Shown here piece after piece: positions 1 through 8,800 of a stretch of DNA of 33,227 nucleotides (position 1 is the stretch's first letter; each line of letters begins with the position of its first letter). The DNA lies in assembly GCA_027489965.1 (NCBI GenBank), contig JAIXZA010000107.1, forward strand, positions 1 to 33,227, written 5' to 3'. A program made the position numbers and the translations under genes. The notes under the pieces were generated by a model, which searched no databases, was not told the DNA's origin, and saw nothing but the letters and a program-made list of their open reading frames with translations. The stretch is from Verrucomicrobiaceae bacterium. GTDB taxonomy: Bacteria; Verrucomicrobiota; Verrucomicrobiia; Verrucomicrobiales; Verrucomicrobiaceae.

Positions 1-767
1 CCTTCAGGGCCGGTCAGGTGCCCAACAAGCATGGCACCGATCAAACTAACAGCGTAGGTTTCAAAAACGTCAGCCGCCATGCCTGCACAGTCGCCTACAT
101 TGTCGCCGACGTTGTCAGCAATGGTCGCTGGATTGCGTGGATCGTCTTCGTTGAGATTTTGTTCGATCTTACCGACAAGGTCAGCGCCGACATCTGCGGC
201 CTTGGTGTAAATGCCACCTCCGAGACGAGCAAAAACTGAAATCAATGAACTGCCAAGAGCTAGGCCAATGAGCGAATCAATAGCCGACTTCACTCCGCCC
301 ATCTTCTCCATGACGAGATAGAATACACCTACAGACAGAAGGCCTAGAGCAACCACTAAAAGCCCGGTCACTGCACCGCCATTAAAGGCGACCTTTAAAG
401 CTGGATGAGCTCCAACGCTAGCTGCCCAGGCAGTGCGTACATTGGCACGGACTGCTACCATCATGCCGATGTAGCCTGCGATCATGGAGCAAACTGCGCC
501 GACCACAAAACCTGCACTTGCTGCTCCGCCGCGTGCATACCACACAATGGCAAAAACAATGACGGCAATCATACTTACGGCGCGAATCTGCCGATTCATG
601 TAAGCTTTGGCCCCTTGCTGAATAGCTCCGCCGATTAAGCCCATTTTATCATTGCCCGGAGACGTTGCGAGGATTTGGCGGATAAGGAGAATCGCAAATG
701 CCAAGCCCACGACCGCGAGGATCATGGAAGTTTGAATGCCTTGAGTGAGGAGGAACGACGGAGTCAC
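1..767 (-). CDS. hppA: Membrane-bound ion-translocating pyrophosphatase (N-terminal part, cut by window edge)
   Basis: This protein hydrolyses cytosolic pyrophosphate and pumps H+ (or Na+) across the membrane. The minus-strand reading frame is open from the window edge to about position 767. It encodes several hydrophobic segments, then the family signature [18 protein letters not shown] near positions 60-120, preceded by [12 protein letters not shown] and [12 protein letters not shown]. These match the pyrophosphate-binding and loop motifs of H+-PPases. The C-terminal two thirds lie outside the window, so the residue that separates K+-dependent from K+-independent types cannot be read. The start is uncertain: GTG at 767 gives a full first membrane helix, while ATG at 725 would begin inside that helix. 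Neither has a strong ribosome site. Gluconokinase lies upstream on the same strand, 132 bp away. Confidence 0.93.
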   Translation of the reverse strand, partial: MTPSFLLTQGIQTSMILAVVGLAFAILLIRQILATSPGNDKMGLIGGAIQQGAKAYMNRQIRAVSMIAVIVFAIVWYARGGAASAGFVVGAVCSMIAGYIGMMVAVRANVRTAWAASVGAHPALKVAFNGGAVTGLLVVALGLLSVGVFYLVMEKMGGVKSAIDSLIGLALGSSLISVFARLGGGIYTKAADVGADLVGKIEQNLNEDDPRNPATIADNVGDNVGDCAGMAADVFETYAVSLIGAMLVGHLTGPE

Positions 768-899
768 AGGGAGCGTTAATCGGTTGGTTGGTTGTACCGG
801 AAAAAGGACGCGAATTCTAGCGGTTGCGCACAGTCTGGCAACAAGCTTTTCTCGGCCACCACGGAAAGCGGTCGATGGTTTTCGTGAAAGAAGCTCCCT

Positions 900-1421
900 T
901 TATACCCCTAATCGCTGGCTAATTTCGGCTAAAATTTGTTCGGGTGTTTGGTCCAGAGGGATGGCAAGCAGGTCTGGGGACTTCTCCAAAATGGCCAACT
1001 GACTGTCCAGCAGTGTGACGGGCATGTAGTGTCCTTGACGTGCGGCCATCCGGCTGAAAATCACCTCGCGGCTGCCTTCGAGTAATATAAAGGCCAATTG
1101 ATCAGGCGAATCGTCGGCCTGCAGTTTGGCGCGGTAAATCTGTTTCAGCGCTGAGCAGGCCAAAACATAAATAGGAGTGCTTGTCCGCATCTCCTCGATT
1201 CTTGCCCGCAAACTTGCATACCAGGGCCAGCGGTCTTCATCGGTCAGCGGAATCCCTGCGCGCATTTTGGCCTTGTTGGCTTCTGAGTGAAAATCATCGG
1301 CATCTTCGAACACGCCACCAAGCTTTTCAGCCAAGCGGCTTCCGATCAGAGATTTGCCACAGCCGGAAACCCCCATGACAATGAGAGTTCGGGGCAATTG
1401 AGTAAGTTGGGCCTCAGGCAT
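900..1421 (-). CDS. gntK: Gluconokinase
   Basis: A 173-aa cytosolic kinase that phosphorylates D-gluconate to 6-phosphogluconate, feeding the pentose phosphate or Entner-Doudoroff pathways. The P-loop GVSGCGKS is at residues 17-24. The family motif DADDFH follows at about 40-45, then LTDEDRWPW, the CSALK segment and HYMPVTLLDSQLAILE near the C terminus. All are typical of the GntK/IdnK family, and the length matches the usual 165-180 aa. No gluconate transporter or regulator lies next to it. It is divergent from the secreted hydrolase across about 127 bp. Assignment to gntK rather than idnK is by family only. Confidence 0.93.
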   Translation of the reverse strand: MPEAQLTQLPRTLIVMGVSGCGKSLIGSRLAEKLGGVFEDADDFHSEANKAKMRAGIPLTDEDRWPWYASLRARIEEMRTSTPIYVLACSALKQIYRAKLQADDSPDQLAFILLEGSREVIFSRMAARQGHYMPVTLLDSQLAILEKSPDLLAIPLDQTPEQILAEISQRLGV

Positions 1422-1548
1422 GGTTCTTTTTGGGTGCTTATTCTCGCCAGTGAATGATGAAAATCCAGCAACTTTAAATCAGGGGCGTTGTCTCGAGTTG
1501 CACCTTGGGTGAAACCTATTGCGGCTGACACGGTTCAATCGAACTTCC

Positions 1549-2355
1549 ATGAAGCTGACAATTGCATTCTCTGTCTTATCTTTCGTAACCTTAGCGGCTA
1601 TGGCGGAAGTGAAAACGCCGCCAGTGGGGGATCTGATCCTCTCGTGGCAGGTGGATGGAGTCACACGAGATGGCATGGTCCACATTCCAGAAGCCGCACT
1701 GACTCAGCCTGTGCCCATTGTTTTTGCTTGGCACGGACACGGTGGCAATATGAAAAATGCAGCCAATTCTTTCGGCTATCACATGCTCTGGCCTGAGGCA
1801 ATTTCTGTTTATCTGCAAGGATTGAACACTCCTGGCCGCCTCACTGATCCAGAAGGTAAAAAGCCCGGCTGGCAGGGACGTGAGGGAGATCAAGGGGATC
1901 GCGACTTGAAGCTGTTTGACGCGGTATTGGCTCAGCTTAAACGTGACTACAAGATTGATGAGCGCCGCATCTACAGCACGGGGCACTCCAATGGAGGTGG
2001 TTTCACTTATCTCTTGTGGTCTGCTCGTGGGGATCTCTTTGCTGCCATGGCTCCTTCATCATCGGCTAGTTTGGGTAACAAAAAACTCGATCTCAAGCCA
2101 AAGCCAGTAATCCATGTCGCGGGAGAGACCGATCCTTTGGTGAAATTCGCTTGGCAAAAAGCGACCATTGAGAGTCTGCGCGAACTGAATCAATGCACTG
2201 AGGGACATCCTTGGGGTGATTCAAAGTCCTGCACCGAGTATGAATCAAAAAGCGGCAACCCAGTCGTGACCTGCATTCATCCTGGCAACCATACCTTTTT
2301 CAAAGAGGCACCTGAACTCATTGTGAAGTTTTTCAAACAACACGCTAAGCAATGA
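1549..2355 (+). CDS. Secreted alpha/beta-hydrolase, LpqC/PHB-depolymerase-like esterase
   Basis: A 268-aa protein starting [12 protein letters not shown] with a cleavable signal peptide ending near AMAE. An in-frame ATG 30 bp upstream (1519) would put a charged extension before the signal, so 1549 is preferred. Family features are WHGHGGN (oxyanion region), the nucleophile elbow GHSNGGG with Ser147, a likely acid Asp195 in GETDPLV and a likely base His248 in PGNHTFF. This layout matches polyhydroxybutyrate depolymerase / feruloyl-esterase-like hydrolases such as LpqC. The substrate cannot be read from sequence; extracellular or periplasmic ester cleavage is inferred. Its 3' end overlaps the convergent DUF1501 gene by 11 bp, and no terminator is visible between them. 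Confidence 0.85.
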   Translation: MKLTIAFSVLSFVTLAAMAEVKTPPVGDLILSWQVDGVTRDGMVHIPEAALTQPVPIVFAWHGHGGNMKNAANSFGYHMLWPEAISVYLQGLNTPGRLTDPEGKKPGWQGREGDQGDRDLKLFDAVLAQLKRDYKIDERRIYSTGHSNGGGFTYLLWSARGDLFAAMAPSSSASLGNKKLDLKPKPVIHVAGETDPLVKFAWQKATIESLRELNQCTEGHPWGDSKSCTEYESKSGNPVVTCIHPGNHTFFKEAPELIVKFFKQHAKQ

Positions 2356-3754
2356 TGTCCCGCAGCACATTTCCATGCACGTCGGTGAGCCGCAGGTCGC
2401 GGCCGCTGAAGCGGTAGGTGAGTTGTTCGTGGTCGATGCCCATGAGGTGAAGCACGGTCGCCCACATGTCATAGACGGTGCAGACGTTTTCGATGGCGTG
2501 ATAGCCGAAGTCATCGGTGGCACCGTAGATGTGGCCGGGCTTGATGCCGCCGCCGGCCATCCAGATCGTGAAGCCGTAAGGGTTATGATCGCGACCATCG
2601 GTGCCTTGGGCGAAGGGCGTGCGACCGAACTCGCCAGCCCACACGACAAGGGTGCTGTCGAGCAGGCCGCGTGATTTGAGGTCTTTGACAAGCGCGGCGA
2701 TGGGCTGATCGACCTGGCGGGCCATGTTGCCGTGGCCTTTTTTGATCTCACCGTGCTGATCCCAGGGATTGGGTCCTTGTCCGGCTCCGATCTTCTGCGG
2801 CAGGCAACTCAGCTCGATGAAACGCACGCCTCGCTCGACCAATCGCCGCGCGAGCAGGCACTGCTGGCCGTAAGCGGCAGTGGTGGTGCCGGTTTGGTCG
2901 ATGCCGTAGAGTTTTTGGGTCGCGGCGGATTCGCCGGAGAGGTCGCAGAGCTCGGGGACGGCGGATTGCATGCGCCAGGCGAGTTCGTAGTTCGCGATGG
3001 CGGCCTCCACATGTGTGTCGTGCTGCGTGGAGGCGGCAAAGCGACGGTCCATCGCGCGGATGAAGTCGAGGCGCTTGCGCTGTGCGGCGAACGGCTCCTG
3101 CGGACGGATGTTTTTCACGGCTTCGGCTTCATCGACCTTGATGATGGAGGCCTGATGCTGGGCGGGAAGGTATCCATTGCTGAACAAACCGACGCCGCCA
3201 TGCGGCACGCTGGCACCACCGCTTTGCAGCACGATGTAGCCCGGAAGATCACGCGACTCGGTGCCGAGACCGTAGCTGGCCCACGCTCCGGCGCTGGGGT
3301 AGCCAACGAAGGGAAAGCCGCTGTGCATGAAGAAATTGCCCTGCGCATGCTCGCTGAACTTCGCCGTCATGCTGCGGATCACGCACAACTCATCCGCCAC
3401 CGTGGCCATGTGCGGAAAGAGGTCGCTCACCGGCATGCCGCACTGGCCGTGGCGCTTGTAGGCCCAGTGCGCGGGCTGAACGGTGCCATTGTTGTTGAAC
3501 TGCGTCTTCTTCACCTCACCGGGCATCGGTTTGCCCGCGTATTTTTCGAGGAGTGGCTTCGGATCAAACGAGTCGATGTGCGACACACCGCCGCTCATGT
3601 AGCAAAAGATCACGCTGCGTGCCTTCGGCGCAAAACGCTTCGCCCGATGCACCATCGGCGTCTCCGCCTGCATCAAACCCGCCAACGCCGCCATCCCAAA
3701 GCCCGTGGAGGCGCTGGTGAGCATCTGGCGGCGTGAGAGGTGAGAATTTATCAT
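2345..3754 (-). CDS. DUF1501 protein, Tat-exported, second tandem copy
   Basis: A 469-aa DUF1501 (sulfatase-like fold) protein. The N terminus has a twin-arginine motif, SRRQML, followed by a hydrophobic stretch ([10 protein letters not shown]), so Tat export is expected. Conserved blocks include [60 protein letters not shown] and the C-terminal [12 protein letters not shown] at 3754 is chosen because it overlaps the upstream DUF1501 stop codon as ATGA, indicating coupling. The same frame stays open 39 codons further, but that reads through the neighbour's 3' end. By eye about three quarters of residues match the upstream copy. DUF1501 proteins are commonly paired with PSD1 proteins in Planctomycetota and Verrucomicrobiota. 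Their biochemical activity is not established; a role in exported polymer breakdown is inference. Confidence 0.93.
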   Translation of the reverse strand: MINSHLSRRQMLTSASTGFGMAALAGLMQAETPMVHRAKRFAPKARSVIFCYMSGGVSHIDSFDPKPLLEKYAGKPMPGEVKKTQFNNNGTVQPAHWAYKRHGQCGMPVSDLFPHMATVADELCVIRSMTAKFSEHAQGNFFMHSGFPFVGYPSAGAWASYGLGTESRDLPGYIVLQSGGASVPHGGVGLFSNGYLPAQHQASIIKVDEAEAVKNIRPQEPFAAQRKRLDFIRAMDRRFAASTQHDTHVEAAIANYELAWRMQSAVPELCDLSGESAATQKLYGIDQTGTTTAAYGQQCLLARRLVERGVRFIELSCLPQKIGAGQGPNPWDQHGEIKKGHGNMARQVDQPIAALVKDLKSRGLLDSTLVVWAGEFGRTPFAQGTDGRDHNPYGFTIWMAGGGIKPGHIYGATDDFGYHAIENVCTVYDMWATVLHLMGIDHEQLTYRFSGRDLRLTDVHGNVLRDIIA

Positions 3755-5163
3755 ACGATGATGTCCCGCAGCACATTCCCATGCACATCGGTGAGCCGCA
3801 GGTCGCGGCCACTGAAACGGTAGGTGAGTTGTTCGTGGTCGATGCCCATCTGATGGAGCACGGTGGCCCACATGTCATAGACGGTGCAGACGTTCTCGGT
3901 GGCGTTGTAGCCAAATTCATCGGTGGAGCCGTAAACGTGGCCGCCTTTGATGCCGCCGCCAGCCATCCACACGGTGAAGCCGTAGGGGTTGTGATCGCGA
4001 CCGTTGTTGCCTTGAGCGAAGGGCGTGCGACCGAATTCGCCAGCCCAGACGAGTAGGGTGCTGTCGAGCAGGCCGCGTGAGCGGAGGTCTTTGATGAGGG
4101 CGGCGATGGGTTGGTCGATCTGGTGGGCCATTTTGCCGTGGCCTTCTTTGAGAGCGCCGTGGTGATCCCAGGGATTGGCCCCATTGCCGCCGCCGAGGTT
4201 GTAGGCAAGCGTGCTGAGTTCGATGAAGCGCACGCCGCGTTCGACGAGTCGGCGGGCGAGCAGGCACTGGCGGGCGTAGGCGGCTTTTTTCGGCTCGGGA
4301 TCGTCGAGGCCGTAGAGTTTCTTCGTTGCCTCGGGTTCGCCTGAGATGTCGCAGAGGTCGGGGACGGCGGCCTGCATGCGCCAGGCCATCTCGTAGTTCG
4401 AAATGGCAGCTTCGACGTGCATGTCGTGCTGTGTGGTGCTGGCGAAGCGTTTGTCCATGGCACCGATGAAGGCGAGTTGCTTGCGCTGCATGTCGTGCGG
4501 CTGGCGCGGGCGGATATTCGTGACCGCTTCGGCTTCATCAGCCTTCACGACGCTGGCCTGATGCTGTGCGGGCAGGAAGCCATTGCTGAAAAGGCCGACG
4601 CCGCCATGTGGTGTGGCCGCGCCGCCGCTTTGCAGCACGATGTAGCCGGGCAGATCGCGTGACTCGGTGCCGAGGCCGTAGCTCGTCCACGCTCCGGCGC
4701 TGGGGAAACCGAGGAAGGGAAAGCCGGTGTGCATGAAGAAGTTTCCTTGCGCATGCTCGCTGAACTTCGCCGTCATGCTGCGGATGAGGCACACGTCGTC
4801 GATGACGCCGCCGATCTGCGGGAAGAGATCACTCACTTCGAGTCCCGACTGTCCGTAGCGTTTGAAGTCCCAGTGCGAGGGCTGGACGGTGCCGTTGTTG
4901 TTGAACTGCGTCTTTTTGACCGCTCCCGGCATCGGCTTGCCCTCGAACTTCTTGAGTATCGGCTTGTGATCGAACGAATCGACGTGGGACACGCCGCCGC
5001 TCATGTAGAGGAAGATGACGCTGCGTGCTTTGGGTGCGAAGCGTTTGGCGCGATTCACAAGGGCGGCTTGCGACTCCTCTTGCATCAAACCAGCAAGAGC
5101 GGCCATGCCGAAGCCGGTGGAGGCGCGGGAGAGAAGGTGGCGGCGGGAGAAGGCGTTCATCAT
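3751..5163 (-). CDS. DUF1501 protein, Tat-exported, first tandem copy
   Basis: A 470-aa DUF1501 protein with the Tat motif SRRHLL near residue 6 and a hydrophobic region before [10 protein letters not shown]. It shares with its neighbour [63 protein letters not shown] and the C-terminal [18 protein letters not shown]. The first ATG (5163) overlaps the stop of the 187-aa gene as ATGA, which favours it over the adjacent second Met. The gene is followed by its paralogue with another ATGA overlap, so the two should be made from one message. DNA similarity between copies is very high over the last 150-200 bp, suggesting recent duplication or gene conversion. Confidence 0.94.
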   Translation of the reverse strand: MMNAFSRRHLLSRASTGFGMAALAGLMQEESQAALVNRAKRFAPKARSVIFLYMSGGVSHVDSFDHKPILKKFEGKPMPGAVKKTQFNNNGTVQPSHWDFKRYGQSGLEVSDLFPQIGGVIDDVCLIRSMTAKFSEHAQGNFFMHTGFPFLGFPSAGAWTSYGLGTESRDLPGYIVLQSGGAATPHGGVGLFSNGFLPAQHQASVVKADEAEAVTNIRPRQPHDMQRKQLAFIGAMDKRFASTTQHDMHVEAAISNYEMAWRMQAAVPDLCDISGEPEATKKLYGLDDPEPKKAAYARQCLLARRLVERGVRFIELSTLAYNLGGGNGANPWDHHGALKEGHGKMAHQIDQPIAALIKDLRSRGLLDSTLLVWAGEFGRTPFAQGNNGRDHNPYGFTVWMAGGGIKGGHVYGSTDEFGYNATENVCTVYDMWATVLHQMGIDHEQLTYRFSGRDLRLTDVHGNVLRDIIV

Positions 5164-5723
5164 GACGGGTTTGAATGAGAAGGTAAGACAGGCTCAGTGT
5201 GTCGCAGAAGCCATTGCTCTGCGAGGGTTCGAACATGCTGGTCAAAGGCTTGAATCGCCTTCTGCCCGAAAAGTCCATTATAACCGACGACGTCAGGACT
5301 ATCATGGAGGTCATCGTAGTTCCAATAGGCGCCAATGAACTCTTCCATGTCATGGGAGTCGCCAACAAAGACGCTGGATTGGTGCTTGGAAACTTCAGGC
5401 CAGTAAACCTCCTGCATCATGCGTTCCAATTCAGCGTGAGGAACGCTGTTCTCTGCTGCGATTCGTGTGGAATAGTAGCGCAGAAGTGTGTTAACGGCTT
5501 CTTCTCGAGAAGGCTTCGAGATTCCAAGTTGTTGAGCTGCAGACTCAAATAACACAAATGCTTCGGCATTGGAGGTGATTGGCTCCCAAGCGAGTTCGTG
5601 CAATGCATCGCATTCATGGCCATCTTCAATGAGATGAATGGCCATCGCCTGATAACCCGAACCTGATAAGGTAAGGAGTTCAGATTGTGCGAGAAGCACT
5701 TTCATGGAAGGCGACGGGTTCAT
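5160..5723 (-). CDS. Uncharacterised 187-aa protein inside the PSD1-DUF1501 operon
   Basis: I do not recognise this family. The protein is acidic, probably soluble and mostly helical, with no signal peptide or membrane segment. It contains an Asp/Glu- and aromatic-rich stretch ([17 protein letters not shown]) around residues 124-140. Its 3' end overlaps the first DUF1501 start codon as ATGA, which supports it being a real, co-translated gene. Base composition looks less GC-rich than the flanking PSD1 and DUF1501 genes. PSD1 and DUF1501 genes are often directly adjacent in related bacteria, so this may be a later insertion. ATG at 5705 (MKVLLAQSE) is an alternative start. A regulator, chaperone or immunity-like role would be speculation. 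Confidence 0.75.
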   Translation of the reverse strand: MNPSPSMKVLLAQSELLTLSGSGYQAMAIHLIEDGHECDALHELAWEPITSNAEAFVLFESAAQQLGISKPSREEAVNTLLRYYSTRIAAENSVPHAELERMMQEVYWPEVSKHQSSVFVGDSHDMEEFIGAYWNYDDLHDSPDVVGYNGLFGQKAIQAFDQHVRTLAEQWLLRHTEPVLPSHSNPS

Positions 5724-5742
5724 TTCTTGTGGCCTAAAATAG

Positions 5743-5843
5743 CGCGTGAGCGTTTTGGAGTGCTCCAGCCCTCTGGAGCTTTGCGGAGGCTTAGGGACGT
5801 TCGAAAGCGCCGGAGGTCCGGCGCACTCCAGGACGCTGTCGCG
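5743..5843. repeat. Structured intergenic element with long imperfect inverted repeat and two internal hairpins
   Basis: It lies between the PSD1 and 187-aa genes. The outer arms pair as CGCG (5743-5746 with 5840-5843), AGCGT (5749-5753 with 5833-5837) and TGGAGTGC (5756-5763 with 5823-5830), separated by 2x2 mismatches. Inside are hairpin GCTCCAG/CTGGAGC (5762-5768 with 5773-5779) and hairpin GCGCCGGA/TCCGGCGC (5807-5814 with 5817-5824). The inner hairpins share a few bases with the outer stem, so the arms may compete. No T-run follows, so it is not a simple terminator. It could be a REP/MITE-like repeat or an mRNA processing or stability element. Confidence 0.7.
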
Positions 5844-5859
5844 AGATCTGAATGCGTGA

Positions 5860-8800
5860 TCATTGGAGATAGATGAACTCTTTCAGGTTGATGAGGCTCT
5901 GCGCGAGGCTCGTCCATGCTTGAATTTTTGGATCATCGCCGCTCATCGAAGTTCGCCCGGCTTCGAGTGCTTGGTTCATTGCATCACGCTGCGATTGAAG
6001 GCGCTTGAGTTGAGTGCGCTGGTCATTCGAGAGCGTGGCGAGGATGTCGGCTTCAGTGATCGTTGAGGATTCGATGCGGGCGGTTTTGGCGATGTCTTCG
6101 GGCGTCAAGGCGCGGTCGTAGAGGCGGGCGCGGAAGATGCGACCAGCGAGGCCTTTGTTGCCACTAGGAGAGCCGTGGCGGCAGCCGAGGAGGACTTGGC
6201 TGGCTTCGGTTTCAAAGACGGCGGCGGGGGCTTTGCGGTAGGTGCGGCCGTAGGGCTGGCCATCGCGGTAGCCGCTGATGGTGCCGTCGGGTTGATAGAC
6301 GACAGCGACATGCACGGGGCGTGTGGCGGCTTCGGTTTCGGCGGGGCCTTCGAAGAGTTCGCTGCGATTGAAGTGGTCGCTTCCGGCGACCCAGTGGGCG
6401 GCTTGTTTTTCGCCGAAGACAAGGGAGTCGAAGATGCCGCCGTCTTTTTCCTGCACGGTGAGGACGCCGCCGCCGCGTTGGGTGAGGTTGTCGAGCTGCA
6501 CCCAGGCTTCGAGGGTCTTGGTGGTGAGTTTTTTCGGCAAGGAACCAGATTTGGCCATGGATTTGCCATCGAGGATGAGGGCGCCGTTTTCGATGCGGGC
6601 TGCGCCGACGAGTTCGAGGTTCATGAGTCCCTTGGTATCGCTCAAATCCTTGTCGAAGGTCCATTCGGCGAGGGCTTCAGGCAGGTCGGTGGGCGCGATG
6701 GAGAGTTTGCGCTCGGCTTGGAGCTTCGTGCGTGCAGGATCGAGAATCGCCGTGATCTGGCGGTTCAATGCGGTGACTTTTTCTTCCTGCTGGGCGAGTT
6801 CGCGGGCTTGCTCGCTGCTTTCCTGCTGAAGGGTGGCGAGGTAGGCGAGGCTTTGCTTCACTTCGTCATCGCTGGCCTCGCGTGAGTAGGCTTGGCGGAA
6901 CATTTGACGCACGCGCAGGTCGTCCGTGCGATCTTTGGAATCATGGACGACGTAGGTCGCCCAGTTGCGTGACCAGTCGATGACTTTGCTGTCGTTGAGC
7001 AGGGTGAGGGATTGCGCGGGTACGTTGGTGGTGTCGCGTTTGCCACGGGCACTGAAAGGGACGGGCAGGTCAAAGGTGGTGAGAAACGGGTCGAGGGCGT
7101 TGCGGATGACTTTGACGTAGATGCTGCGTCGTGGCTCCCCGCTGCCGACGGACTCGCCATAAAGTGTGGTGTCGAGCTTGCCCGACAAGGTGACGATGGA
7201 ATCGCGAATGGCCTCGGCTTCGAGGCGACGCATGCTCCAGTGGCTGAGCAGTTTGTTCTCGGGGTCTTTTTGCGTACTGAGTTCCGAGGCCTGAGCGCTT
7301 CTCTGAAACGCCTTCGATGAAACCATGAGCTTCACCATCTCTTTGATGGAGCCACCGCTGTCGATGAAGCGCTGGGCGAGGAAGTCGAGCAACTCAGGGT
7401 GCGTGGGCAGATCGCCGAGCTTGCCAAAGTTATCCGTCGTAGCGACGATGCCGCGGCCGAAGATGTGATGCCAGAGGCGGTTGACGATGACGCGGGCGGT
7501 GAGCGGGTTGTTTTTCATGTCCGCCATGCGCTCGGCGAGTTCGAGGCGGCCGCTTTGCTTGGTGGCGAAGGGCGTGGGATCGAGCGCGTCGAGGAAACGG
7601 CGCGGGATGATCTCGGCGGGCTGTTTGTGGTCACCACGAACGAAGAGCGCGGCGTCTTTGGCATCGGCTTCGATGACGCCGGGGACACGAGTGGGAAGCG
7701 GGAGCTTGGCTTCGAGGTCGCGGTAGCGGCGGAGGAGTGGCGTGATGGAGTCGAGAGAGAGCTTTTTGGATTGGATGAGGGCGTCGAGGGCTTCGGCGTC
7801 GGCATCGGTGAGGGTGTTGGATTGCCAGGCGGCGATGAGCTGAGACGGGGATGCGGACGAGGGCGTCCGCGCTCCTGGTGGGGTCTTGTCTTTGGTGATG
7901 ACGGCGTCGGTGAGGATGAACCACGATGGGGCGTCGGCTTTGTATTCCGCGGGCATGTCGGCGGCGGTGGTGAGCTGGAGGAAGATTTCGTCGTCCTTCC
8001 AGAAGTCGAGGTCGAGGCTGCGCCAGGCGAGTTTTTCGTCTTTGGGCTCTTTGAGTTCGACGGCCTTGTGGATGGTGCCGGTGCGGGGGTAGTTTTGGAC
8101 GACGTATTTGGCTTTCACGCCACCGTTTCCAGCGATGCGGAACCAGAGCGTGCCACCGGGATTTTTGAAGCGGTCGGTGAAGAGGACGGCTCGGTCTTTT
8201 GGGGAGAGCAGGCTGGAGAGGTAACCGCCGGGATGGATGTGGAGGGTGTTTTCGGTGAGGGTGAATTCGCCGGGCGAGGTGTGAGGGAGGCCGTGGAAGG
8301 TGAACTGTGGTTTTGTAGGCAGGAGAATGGGGGCAGGAGAATGTTTTTCAGACGGGTGTTTGGTGAGCCAGTCTTTGATCAGCGTGGTTTTGATTTGGGT
8401 TTTGAGGGCTTTTAATTCGGCGCGGATGGCATCGCCGGTGTCGGGGGCGTTGGCGTCGATGACGGCGGGGTGGGTGCTGGTGAAGATGCCGTAGAGGGCG
8501 TAGAAATCGGCCTGGGAGATGGCGTCGAACTTGTGGTTGTGGCAGCGGGCACAGCTCACGGTGAGCGCCTGGAAGGCCTTCGTGACGGTGTCGATCTGAT
8601 TGTCGGTGAAGGTGACCATCTCATCGAGCGAATCGACGGGCGAGAAGCCGTGTAGCACCATGCGAAGCTGGGCGATGCCGATGGCGCTTTCGTTGAGGCC
8701 GTTCTTGAGGCGTGGTTTTGGAAGGAGATCACCAGCGATGCCTTCTTTGACGAGCTGGGGATAGGGAACGTCGTCGTTGAAGGCGCGGATGAGGTAGTCG

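Noticed and set aside
783..795. GGTT tandem repeat upstream of hppA
   Set aside because: Only three units; too short to call a functional repeat or phase-variable tract.
2732..3736. 334-codon plus-strand open frame antisense to DUF1501
   Set aside because: Antisense shadow with His/Arg/Ala-biased composition and no domain; the opposite strand encodes a recognised family.
3564..4538. 324-codon minus-strand open frame over the DUF1501 genes
   Set aside because: It is a shifted frame of GC-rich coding DNA with Ser/Pro/Thr-rich composition; the DUF1501 frame explains the region.
7399..8415. 338-codon plus-strand open frame antisense to PSD1
   Set aside because: Gly/Glu/Val-biased antisense shadow of a high-GC gene.
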